A DNA stretch of 33,744 nucleotides from assembly GCA_026713245.1 (NCBI GenBank), contig JAPOOU010000113.1, positions 1 to 33,744 of the forward strand, in the 5' to 3' direction. The DNA comes from Chloroflexota bacterium (lineage in GTDB: Bacteria > Chloroflexota > Anaerolineae > Aggregatilineales > Phototrophicaceae). Under the pieces are notes generated by a model, which ran no database searches, was not told the DNA's origin, and worked only from the letters and a program-made list of their open reading frames with translations. This document shows positions 8,681 to 17,295 of this stretch, piece after piece; within the stretch, counting starts at the first letter, position 1; every line of letters begins with the position of its first letter. The position numbers were made by a program, and so were the translations under genes.

Positions 8681-9141
8681 CGCGTCGGGGCGGCGACCAT
8701 CTGTGGCGCGGATCTGAAAATAGTTGCTGGGAAAAAGACCAGAGGCCTGCGGATTCCGTCGATATTGGGACGCGAAATCGCCGGCGAGATCGTCGCTGTC
8801 GGCGCCCATGTCAGCGACTGGCAGGTCGGTGAGTTTGTCGTCGTCGCGCCGGTCATCGCTTGCGGGGAATGCTATTACTGCCTGCGCGATCTCGAGAATC
8901 TTTGCGCGGGGCGCAAAGCGCTGGGATACGAGTACGACGGGGGATTCGCCGAGTCCCTGCGCGTACCGGCTCCGGCCGCCAGCTATGTCGGCGTCGACCT
9001 GGTTTCTTTGTGCGGCCCGGAATCCGTACGCGCCGAACAAGCCAATCTCAGTTGCGCTTGTCGAGTGCGAGAAAGGTCGCGTACGACATGGATTTTGACG
9101 CTATGGTCGAGCTTTATGTTTCAGCCTTGACCGGGCGCTAG
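8681..9141 (+). pseudogene. Remnant of a zinc-type medium-chain dehydrogenase (GroES-like domain only)
   Basis: In-frame RVGAATICGADLKIVAGKKTRGLRIPSILGREIAGEIVAVGAHVSDWQVGEFVVVAPVIACGECYYCLRDLENLCAGRKALGYEYDGGFAESLRVPAPAA, with no N-terminal start region and no Rossmann domain after. Confidence 0.75.
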
Positions 9142-9170
9142 CGAGCCGGTGGAACCTGCGGGAGGCGATA

Positions 9171-9608
9171 ATGGATCAGTTCATGCGCGCGGCGCTGGAC
9201 GAGGCAAAGCGAGGTCTGGCGGAAGGCGGCATCCCGATCGGGTCGGTCCTGGCGCTCGACGGCGCGATTGTCGGCCGCGGCCACAACCGGCGGGTACAAC
9301 GGGGCAGCCCCGTGCTTCACGCGGAAATTGATTGCCTGGAAAACGCCGGGCGCCTCGGCGCGCGTGATTATCAACGGACGACCTTGTACACAACCTTGTC
9401 GCCCTGCGATATGTGCAGCGGCGCTATCTTGCTTTACAAGATACCTACGGTCGTCATCGGCGAAAACCGCAGTTTTCAAGGTCCCGAGGATTACTTGAGC
9501 GCTCGCGGCGTGCATCTGATTCAGCTTGATGACGATGATTGCTACCGGCTGATGCAGGATTTCATTCGCGACAATCCCGGGCTTTGGAACGAGGACATCG
9601 GCGTATAG
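9171..9608 (+). CDS. Cytosine/nucleoside deaminase (CDA superfamily, resembles fungal FCY1-type cytosine deaminase)
   Basis: 'GRGHNRRVQRGSPVLHAEIDCLENAGRL', 'TTLYTTLSPCDMCSGAILLYKIPTVVIGEN', C-terminal 'LWNEDIGV'; HAE and PCxxC zinc motifs. Confidence 0.88.
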   Translation: MDQFMRAALDEAKRGLAEGGIPIGSVLALDGAIVGRGHNRRVQRGSPVLHAEIDCLENAGRLGARDYQRTTLYTTLSPCDMCSGAILLYKIPTVVIGENRSFQGPEDYLSARGVHLIQLDDDDCYRLMQDFIRDNPGLWNEDIGV

Positions 9609-9823
9609 CCGCGGCCGGCGCGCAGTTCCGCGAATGGCGCGGCAAGTTGCTTCTGTCGGTTATTCCTTGTTATACTGCAAGCTAAACAAAATGAGGCTTG
9701 GTTAGTTGGCGCGTCGCGCGAGCGCGACCTGGGGCGGGCATGATCAGTTGACCTGTAGATTGTTCCGCCGCCCAATGCATACTTAAAGATTGTTTGTCTT
9801 GAAGAAAATGCTTGGTATATAAC

Positions 9824-11314
9824 ATGTCTCGATCCATCCTCGAAATGCGAGGAATTACCAAGACCTTCCCCGGCGTCGTCGCGCTTGACGGCGTCGATCT
9901 GGATATCGAGCCAGGCGAAGTCCACGCTGTCGTTGGCGAAAATGGCGCCGGCAAATCAACCTTGATGAAGATCCTGTCCGGCGCCTATCAGCGCGACGCC
10001 GGATCCATTTTCTTAAATGGAGAGCCGGCCAATATCAGCGCGCCCGCCGATGCCATTCGACAAGGCATCGGCATCGTCTATCAAGACCTGCCCCTGGCGC
10101 CGGCGCTTTCGGTGCTGGCCAATATCTACCTTGGACGGGAAGAGACGACCCGCCTGGGCAAGATTGATCGCGCGACCCATCTGGCGCGTTATGAGCGGCT
10201 TTGCGACAGCTTCGGCATCTACCTTCCGCCTGATAGTCGCATCCGCGACTTGAGCGTCGCCGAACGCCAATTGGTCGAGATTTTGAAGGTACTTGACCGT
10301 GATGCCCAGGTCATCGTCATGGACGAGCCAACAGCGACCCTGGACCAGAATGCCAAGCAGGCGCTCTTCCAGACCGTGCGTCAATTGCAGACGGCGGGCA
10401 AGTCCTTTATTTTCATCACCCATTTTATTGACGAAATATTCGAAATCGCCGACAGGGTGACCGTATTGAAGGATGGCTGCCGCGTCGACACCCTCAAGAT
10501 TGACCAAACAAGTCCGCAAGAAGTAGTGGCGATGATGATCGGGCATTCGCCAAGGGACATGTTCCCCGAAAAGGCAGGCACAGCAAGCGGCAAACCCATC
10601 CTCCAGTTGCGAGAGATCAACGCCGGCGCCCGCATTCGTGACTTCTCGATGACGCTCCATCAGGGAGAGATCCTGGGCTTGACCGGCCTGGTCGGCAGCG
10701 GCTGCAGCGACATCGGCCATCTGATCATTGGCAACCTCGCCTATGATAGTGGCGCGGTCTTGCTCGATGGCGAGCCGACGCGCATCTCGTCGCCGTACGA
10801 AGCGATCAAGCGCGGCATCTGTCTGCTGCCCAGCGACCGCAAGGGGAGCGGCTTGCTGCTGGATTTCGAATTGGCGCAAAACGTAAGCCTGTCATCGATC
10901 GAGAAAATCTCGCCCCGGCAGGTGATTCAGTTCCAGCGCGAACGCCAGATCGCCGCCGATTTCATCGAGCAATTGCGTATTGTCACGCCGTCTGCCCGGC
11001 AGCGCGTGCGCAATCTAAGCGGCGGCAATCAACAGAAGGTTGTATTGGCGCGCATGCTGCATACCGACGCCCGCATCCTGGTCCTCGATGAACCGACGCA
11101 GGGTATTGACGTGCGAGCCAAGGAAGAGATCTTTCTCTTGATGCGACAGTTGGCCGGTCAAGGCAAAGCCATCTTGTTCATCTCGTCAGAATTCAAGGAG
11201 ATAGCCGGCGTCGCCGACCGCGGCATAGTCCTGCGCAACGGAGCCATCACCGCCGCGCTTGAACGCGACGACATCAGCGAGGCGCGGCTGGTGGCCGCGG
11301 CGACCATGCTCTAA
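9824..11314 (+). CDS. Sugar ABC transporter ATP-binding protein, two NBDs (RbsA/XylG-type)
   Basis: 'GEVHAVVGENGAGKSTLMKILSGAYQRDAG', 'VIVMDEPTATLD', second domain 'LSGGNQQKVVLARMLHTDARILVLDEPTQGIDVRAKEEIF'. TTG start at 9812 also possible. Confidence 0.95.
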   Translation: MSRSILEMRGITKTFPGVVALDGVDLDIEPGEVHAVVGENGAGKSTLMKILSGAYQRDAGSIFLNGEPANISAPADAIRQGIGIVYQDLPLAPALSVLANIYLGREETTRLGKIDRATHLARYERLCDSFGIYLPPDSRIRDLSVAERQLVEILKVLDRDAQVIVMDEPTATLDQNAKQALFQTVRQLQTAGKSFIFITHFIDEIFEIADRVTVLKDGCRVDTLKIDQTSPQEVVAMMIGHSPRDMFPEKAGTASGKPILQLREINAGARIRDFSMTLHQGEILGLTGLVGSGCSDIGHLIIGNLAYDSGAVLLDGEPTRISSPYEAIKRGICLLPSDRKGSGLLLDFELAQNVSLSSIEKISPRQVIQFQRERQIAADFIEQLRIVTPSARQRVRNLSGGNQQKVVLARMLHTDARILVLDEPTQGIDVRAKEEIFLLMRQLAGQGKAILFISSEFKEIAGVADRGIVLRNGAITAALERDDISEARLVAAATML

Positions 11315-11326
11315 TCGGGAGCGGAT

Positions 11327-12301
11327 ATGACCACGAAGCGACAACAAGAGGGACACACCCGCCTTTCGACCTTGATGAAAGCCCTCTCGCTACAAAACAT
11401 GGCCATCGTCTATGTATTCATCATCCTGTGTATTGTCCTGGCATTGTCTTCCGACGCCTTCTTGCGGCCGCGCAACATCATCAACATCATCCGTCAGGCA
11501 TCGGTTGTCGGCGTTCTGGCAATCGGCATGACTTTTCTGCTGTCGACCGCTCAATTCGATCTGGCAGTGGGCGCGCAAGCGGGCTTTACCGGGGTGGTCA
11601 TCCTCTTGTTGATCCCGGTCATCGGCTTTATTCCCGCCCTGTTGTCGTCGCTTGGCACCGCCGTCATCATCGGTACGATCACCGGCGTCATCATCACCAA
11701 GATCGGCGTCAACTCTCTGGTGACAACCTTGGGCACGCTGTCAATCATCAAGGGTTTGCTGCTGGTGCTAACCGACGGGCGCATCCTGCGCGGCGCGACG
11801 CCGGAATTGCGTTGGTTCGGCAGTGGCGAGATCTTGTCGATTCCCTTTCCCGTCATCGCCTTCCTGGGCTTGGGCATCCTGGGCGAATTCGTCCTGAACT
11901 ACACGCGTTACGGCCGTTATCTGCTGGCGATCGGCGGCAATAGAGAAGCCAGCAAGCTGGCTGGCTTGCGCGTCGACGAGATCATCATCAGCGCCTTCGT
12001 TCTCAGTTCGATTTGCGCCACCATCGGCGGCATCATCTTGCTGGGCCGCATCTATTCGGCTTCGCCCCTGGGCGGTGTAGGCACGGAGTTCATCGCGATC
12101 ACGGCGGCGGTGCTGGGCGGCACCAGCATTTTCGGCGGAGAGGGCAGCGTTTGGAAAACGGTGGTCGCTGTCCTTCTGCTGCAAGTGCTGGGCAATGGCT
12201 TCAATCTCTTGAATATCGGCGCGAATTATCAGGAGTTGATACAGGGATTCATCATGATCGGCGCCGTCGCGCTCTATACGTATCAGCGCCGTCGACAATA
12301 G
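11327..12301 (+). CDS. ABC transporter permease, RbsC type
   Basis: Multi-TM; 'NIINIIRQASVVGVLAIGMTFLLSTAQFDLAVGAQAGFTGVV', 'TRYGRYLLAIGGNREASKLAGLRVD', 'AVLGGTSIFGGEGSVWKT'. Confidence 0.95.
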   Translation: MTTKRQQEGHTRLSTLMKALSLQNMAIVYVFIILCIVLALSSDAFLRPRNIINIIRQASVVGVLAIGMTFLLSTAQFDLAVGAQAGFTGVVILLLIPVIGFIPALLSSLGTAVIIGTITGVIITKIGVNSLVTTLGTLSIIKGLLLVLTDGRILRGATPELRWFGSGEILSIPFPVIAFLGLGILGEFVLNYTRYGRYLLAIGGNREASKLAGLRVDEIIISAFVLSSICATIGGIILLGRIYSASPLGGVGTEFIAITAAVLGGTSIFGGEGSVWKTVVAVLLLQVLGNGFNLLNIGANYQELIQGFIMIGAVALYTYQRRRQ

Positions 12302-12468
12302 CCGCGCGGCGGCGGCGAATTAGTCCGACGCGCTCACGCAAAACGGCAAGCGTTCTCGCCGTGTGAGCGACGCGGCTCATGTAAACAGGATAGAAAGGGG
12401 GCCATATCAGAAAAGTCTATACAGGAGCGTGTTTCTGTTCGAATGAGTAGCTTTTTAGGAGACAAATC

Positions 12469-13524
12469 ATGAAGTTTCATAAGTTCATGCTAGCGTGCGC
12501 GCTATTGCTGTTTGTGCCGCTGCTCATCCTGCCGGGCGCGGCCTTTGCGGACGACGAGGATGAGGCGGAAATGGAGATGGAAGCGGTTGATCTGTCCTTC
12601 CTCTTTGAACTGGGCGACAACGGCATGCCCATCATGTCGCCCTACGAGACTACTGATACCTATCTGATAGGCGTATCGCAGATCGGCAACAACTTCCCCT
12701 TTGTCGTCGCCATGGTGGAAGGCTCGGATCAAGCGGCGGAAGATATGGGCTTCGAGCAGATCCTGACCGACGCCCAATTTGACGTTCAGAAGCAGATCAC
12801 GCAACTGGAAGACATCCTTGCCCTGGACCCCGACGGAATCGTGTTGGTCGCCCTGGACGCCGAGGCAGTCATTCCACAACTGGAAGCTGCGGTCGCTGCC
12901 GATATCGCCGTTCTGACCTGTTGGAATGATCTTGGCGGGCCGCCCCGCGCCAATTACGAAGGCAGCGTGAGCTTGATCGGCGTTGACGAAGTTCAAACCG
13001 GGCGCGATGTCGCGCAATTCGTCCTTGAGTTGCTGCCCGACGGCGGGCAAGTCGCCATTGTTGAGGGCGCCGCAGGTTTCCAGGCCTCTATCGAGCGCTC
13101 CGAGGGATTTGTCGAGGCGCTGGAAGCGAATCCCGATATCGAGATCGTGGCTTCGCAGCCGGGCAACTGGACGCGTGAAGATGCCCTGGCCGTCACCGAA
13201 AACTACATCCAGGCCTATCCGGATATTGACCTGATCTATGCACATGACGACAACATGGCGATGGGGGTCGTATCCGCCTTGCGAGATGCTGATCTGCTGG
13301 CCGACGTGCGCGTGATCGGCATCGGCGGCAGCGTAGAAGGTCTGGAATCGATTGCTAACGGCGAACTCTATGGCAGCGTCTTCGATTCGCCGCGGGCAGC
13401 CGCCTACATTTGCTCGAAAGCCCTGATCGCGCACCTCGAAGGCGCCGAGATCCCCAGCGATATCTTTCTGCCGCGTCCGATCGTGACGCAAGAAAACGTG
13501 GCAGACTTTGAAGGCGAGTGGTAG
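12469..13524 (+). CDS. Periplasmic sugar-binding protein, RbsB-like (LacI-type fold)
   Basis: Signal peptide then acidic linker DDEDEAEMEMEA; 'QITQLEDILALDPDGIVLVALDAEAVIPQLEAAV', 'DLIYAHDDNMAMGVVSALRDA'. Confidence 0.93.
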   Translation: MKFHKFMLACALLLFVPLLILPGAAFADDEDEAEMEMEAVDLSFLFELGDNGMPIMSPYETTDTYLIGVSQIGNNFPFVVAMVEGSDQAAEDMGFEQILTDAQFDVQKQITQLEDILALDPDGIVLVALDAEAVIPQLEAAVAADIAVLTCWNDLGGPPRANYEGSVSLIGVDEVQTGRDVAQFVLELLPDGGQVAIVEGAAGFQASIERSEGFVEALEANPDIEIVASQPGNWTREDALAVTENYIQAYPDIDLIYAHDDNMAMGVVSALRDADLLADVRVIGIGGSVEGLESIANGELYGSVFDSPRAAAYICSKALIAHLEGAEIPSDIFLPRPIVTQENVADFEGEW

Positions 13525-13618
13525 AAATCGCGCGTACCCGTTAGGATAGCCGGCCTTGGCGTCGGCTATCCCCCGGCAATTGCAAAATCTCTGCTCGCAA
13601 GCGGAGGGAGAAGAGATC

Positions 13619-14422
13619 ATGGCAAATGGCGGTCCTTTTCGCCGTATGGTCGTTCTGGGCGACAGCAATTCCTATGGCATGTGCGCGCGCGAGCCAGGCA
13701 ACGAATGGAATCAAGTCCTGGCCAACTGGCTGCGGCACTTCCAGGACGAGCCGCTGGAAGTCTTCAATCGCGGTTTGCCGGCGGGGGTTGTTTCTCCGCG
13801 TTGCCCGGGCTATGCCGATTCAGCCAAGCCCAGCTTGATGGAGCGCTACCAGCGACACTGTATCGACCTCGATCCGGATCTGGTCGTCGTAGCGCAAAGC
13901 TTGAACGATATGCGCGCGGGCATGCCGCTGCAAGAATACCTGGCAGATCTTGGCGATATCGTCTCCGACATACAGGCGCGGACAGCGGCCTTGGTAGTCA
14001 TGCCCGGCGTCTATCATCAGATCCACGGCCGGGGCGTAAACGACCCGGCGCTTTACCCGACCTGGTCGCGCTGGAATGACCGGGAAGCCCAGGCCTACAA
14101 CCACGCCATCGGCTTGCTCGCGGCGGAGCTCGGCGCCTTGTATGTTGATACCCGCGCGGTCTTCGCCGGCGCTGATTGGGCCTTGCATTCGGATTGCTGT
14201 CATCTCAACGACCTGGGCCAGGTGCTGATGGGCAATGCCGTCTTTCAGGTCATCGCCACCCATTGCGCCGGGATCGCGGACAAAACCATGCGCGTCATGA
14301 AGGAAGAAGCGGTGTCTATCCTCAACACTGGCGGTACCGACACCGACGAGGAGATTCGCGCGCTCTGGAACGAGGCGCTGGATCGTTTCACGATTGAATT
14401 TGATGACGACTTGAAAAAGTGA
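13619..14422 (+). CDS. SGNH/GDSL-type hydrolase, copy 1
   Basis: Block I 'VVLGDSNSYG', block III 'SLNDMRAG', block V 'DCCHLNDLG'; strong SD GGAGGGAGAAGAG before ATG 13619. Confidence 0.85.
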   Translation: MANGGPFRRMVVLGDSNSYGMCAREPGNEWNQVLANWLRHFQDEPLEVFNRGLPAGVVSPRCPGYADSAKPSLMERYQRHCIDLDPDLVVVAQSLNDMRAGMPLQEYLADLGDIVSDIQARTAALVVMPGVYHQIHGRGVNDPALYPTWSRWNDREAQAYNHAIGLLAAELGALYVDTRAVFAGADWALHSDCCHLNDLGQVLMGNAVFQVIATHCAGIADKTMRVMKEEAVSILNTGGTDTDEEIRALWNEALDRFTIEFDDDLKK

Positions 14423-14435
14423 CGGGATTAAGCTT

Positions 14436-15224
14436 ATGAACCATGGTCCATTCCGCAGAATGGTGGTCTTAGGAGACAGCATCTCCTACGGAATGTGCGC
14501 GTCGGAGCCCGCGAACGAGTGGAACCAGGTGGCGGCGAATTTGCTGCGTAAGTTCCAGGACGAGCGCCTGACGGTATTCAACCGCGGTCTGCCGGCCGGC
14601 GTGATATCTCCCCGCTGCCCAGGTTATGACGAATCGGCCAAGCCGAGCTTGCTGGAGCGCTATCGACAACATTGCATCGACTTGAAGCCGGACCTGGTGC
14701 TAATTGCCGAAGGCGTCAACGATATGCGCTCGGGCATGCCTCTGGGGGAATACATCGAAGACCTGGAGAGCATCGTCAGCGACATTCAAGAGCAGACCGG
14801 GGCGCTGATTGTCTTGCTCGGCGTATATCATCAAACTTACGGGGTGGGCGCCAACGACCCGGAAGTCTACCCCACCTGGACCCGCTGGAGCTACGAGATA
14901 TCCCGGGCCTACAACGTGGCAATTCGGAAAGTCGCGGAAAAGTATCGCGCGATCTTCGCCGATGCCGAGCAAATCATGGGCGGCGCTGACTGGTTGCTGC
15001 ATGTCGATGCCTGCCACCTCAACGACCTGGGGCACGTCCTGATCGGACAGGGCATCTTCCAGGCGATTGCTACACGCTGCAAATCGGTCGCGGACAAGAC
15101 ATTCCGAGTCATCCAGGAAAAGGATGTATCGATCCTGAATACCGGCGGCGCGGATACCGACGACGATATTCAGCAACTGTGGGCGACGGCGCTAAGCCGC
15201 TTCACCGAACACCTCGATGAATAA
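14436..15224 (+). CDS. SGNH/GDSL-type hydrolase, copy 2 (tandem paralogue)
   Basis: 'VVLGDSISYG', 'GVNDMRSG', 'DACHLNDLG'; collinear similarity to copy 1 along full length. Confidence 0.85.
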   Translation: MNHGPFRRMVVLGDSISYGMCASEPANEWNQVAANLLRKFQDERLTVFNRGLPAGVISPRCPGYDESAKPSLLERYRQHCIDLKPDLVLIAEGVNDMRSGMPLGEYIEDLESIVSDIQEQTGALIVLLGVYHQTYGVGANDPEVYPTWTRWSYEISRAYNVAIRKVAEKYRAIFADAEQIMGGADWLLHVDACHLNDLGHVLIGQGIFQAIATRCKSVADKTFRVIQEKDVSILNTGGADTDDDIQQLWATALSRFTEHLDE

Positions 15225-15324
15225 GCCGCCGGCGCGTTACCCGCGAATCTGGGCTACGGCGCTTGCGGAAAAAAATCGGCGCGCTCGGCTAGCGCGCATC
15301 GCGGTTTATCAAATCGACGGGAGC

Positions 15325-16482
15325 TCAGGCGTATAAGGCTTTGGCTTCTTGAAACAGCCGCTTCAACTCGGCGAGCACTTGCCGGGCATCGCCTCCCCGC
15401 ATCAAATACTGGCGGATGGGCGCGCCGCCGTGATCCTGAAAATGCAAGTAACCGGGGAATCTCGGCCGCAGGTAAGCCCGGTCGAGCGCGGGCAAGGTAT
15501 TGCGGAAGTAGTTGCTGCTGCGGCGATTAACCTCGTCGTCGGTCCAGGCGCCGCGATGACCGGGCTGGCCGCCGTTCTCGAAGAACAGCGTTCTCTGGAT
15601 GACCGGGCTGGCGCTAAACATGGCGTAATCGCGCGCGATCTCCACCGACTTGCAGCCCGTGGAAATCGAGAGTCCGGTGCCGCCCAGCGTACTTTGGCAG
15701 CGCCCCTGGCCATCGATGTCGACCATGTCATCAAAAACCAGCACATTGTCCGAGTAGCCGGGGCGCGAATAATTAGAGTATCCGTAGGCGAAGGGACAGT
15801 AGACGTAATCTGCGCGCCGCGAAAGCGCTTCATATACGGCAATCGGATTCCAGGCGAAGATCTCCCGCGGGCACAGGCTGGCCAGTTCTCGCAATTGCTC
15901 CAGGGCGCTTAAGCTCATCTCGTCGGACACCGCCCATTCATCGTCGACGAAGGGCGCTTCGCCCCGGGTGGCGCAGAGCATGTAGAAATTCATCAGCGTA
16001 TCGATTTCTATGCCGGGCATAATAACCCGACCCTGCCGCGCCAGCGCCAGCAAATCGCTCCAGGCATCCGGCTTACGCAGATCGTAACGCGCGAGCAAAT
16101 CCGGCCGATAGGAAGCCACGGGTGTGGCCGCGTCAATGGCCAGGGCGCATTGATTGCCGTTGAAGATATAACTGGCGTGCGAATGCCCGACCGAGTTGGC
16201 TGCCTGATCCGCCATATAGTCGGCCGGGATGATTTCCTGTAGCGGGACCAAGACTTGACTGAAAGCCGCGTAACCGGCCCAAGGATGATCGATCACCAGC
16301 ATGTCATAGTCCTCGGCCAAGCCTTGAATCGGCGCGTCGGCGAATTCCTGCAATGAACGCTTCTCCCAGACGATTTCCACGTCCGGGCGCATCTCGCAAA
16401 AGCGCTGCGCGGTCGCAACCACCGATACAAAACCGCGTGAATGATTCCAGGTGATGCCACGTAACAGGGTCTTCGCCGTCAT
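15325..16482 (-). CDS. Extracellular solute-binding-like protein lacking a signal peptide
   Basis: ATG 16482 with GGAGGCGAGAAC upstream: MTAKTLLRGITWNHSRGFVSVVATAQRFCEMRPDVEIVWEKRSLQEFADAPIQGLAEDYDMLVIDHPWAGYAAF...; SBP-family-1-like architecture, no hydrophobic leader. Confidence 0.75.
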   Translation of the reverse strand: MTAKTLLRGITWNHSRGFVSVVATAQRFCEMRPDVEIVWEKRSLQEFADAPIQGLAEDYDMLVIDHPWAGYAAFSQVLVPLQEIIPADYMADQAANSVGHSHASYIFNGNQCALAIDAATPVASYRPDLLARYDLRKPDAWSDLLALARQGRVIMPGIEIDTLMNFYMLCATRGEAPFVDDEWAVSDEMSLSALEQLRELASLCPREIFAWNPIAVYEALSRRADYVYCPFAYGYSNYSRPGYSDNVLVFDDMVDIDGQGRCQSTLGGTGLSISTGCKSVEIARDYAMFSASPVIQRTLFFENGGQPGHRGAWTDDEVNRRSSNYFRNTLPALDRAYLRPRFPGYLHFQDHGGAPIRQYLMRGGDARQVLAELKRLFQEAKALYA

Positions 16483-16542
16483 GTTCTCGCCTCCAGTCGG
16501 TCCCGAATTGCGGTGTCGGCCGCAGCTGCGAGTGGCGGCCGG

Positions 16543-16575
16543 TTTTGCTTGCAAAAGTCAGTTTTATATGCAAAA
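16543..16575. promoter_or_regulatory. Putative paired operator (TTTTGCTTGCAAAA + TTTTATATGCAAAA, centres 19 bp apart)
   Basis: 16543-16556 and 16562-16575; upstream of the signal-less SBP gene. Confidence 0.65.
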
Positions 16576-16781
16576 TATAGTGAGCGGGTTGCTCCTTGTC
16601 AACCGGCGCGCGGTTTGGGAGCGGTGAATATGGCGCAGATCGCAATTTCTAACCCCTCCCCAACGCATCCGAAGTAGAGGGGAGATTATGTGCGGATCTA
16701 AGACACCAGACAAGTATTTCTTGTCCACGATGTTCACCACTCCCGCGTTTTCGTCCCCAGAGTGATAGACAGGAAGGGCTG

Positions 16782-17240
16782 ATGATCAAGACCAGGTATT
16801 ACGAAGATTATCTGATCGGGGAAAGCCGCGAGACCTTTGGCAGAACGATCACTGAAGCCGATATCGTGCTCCATGCCGGTCAAACGGGAGATTTTTTCCC
16901 GCACCACATGGACGCCGAGTGGGTTAAGACCCAGGTATTCAAAGAGCGCGTGGCGCATGGCACCTTGATCCTGTGCGTAGCCATCGGTATGACGGCCAAC
17001 GAGATCAATCCCGTCGCCTTCTCCTACGGCTACGACCGCGTCCGTTTCATTCGGCCGGTTTTCATCGGCGATACCATCACGGTCAAGGCGACCATCAGCG
17101 AAAAGCGCGATTATCCCAAGCGTCCCGATCACGGTTATGTGGTTGAGCAGGTCGAGGTCTTTAACCAGCATAACAAGATTGTTCTTGCTTGCCAGCATCT
17201 GTATCTGGTCCAACGCAAGGAAGGCGTGGAAAGCGACTAA
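16782..17240 (+). CDS. MaoC-like (R)-specific enoyl-CoA hydratase/dehydratase
   Basis: Hot-dog MaoC signature: '[17 protein letters not shown]' (GDxxPxH), '[26 protein letters not shown]'. Confidence 0.88.
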   Translation: MIKTRYYEDYLIGESRETFGRTITEADIVLHAGQTGDFFPHHMDAEWVKTQVFKERVAHGTLILCVAIGMTANEINPVAFSYGYDRVRFIRPVFIGDTITVKATISEKRDYPKRPDHGYVVEQVEVFNQHNKIVLACQHLYLVQRKEGVESD

Positions 17241-17295
17241 CTCGGCAAGACGAGCAATATACGGACAGACAGGAATCAATCACTTCAAATCAACA

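Noticed and set aside
7982-9040. 352-aa minus-strand ORF
   Set aside because: Antisense to PfkB kinase and the dehydrogenase remnant; no recognisable motifs.
12502-13668. 388-aa minus-strand ORF
   Set aside because: Antisense to RbsB-like protein with a signal peptide and proper RBS.
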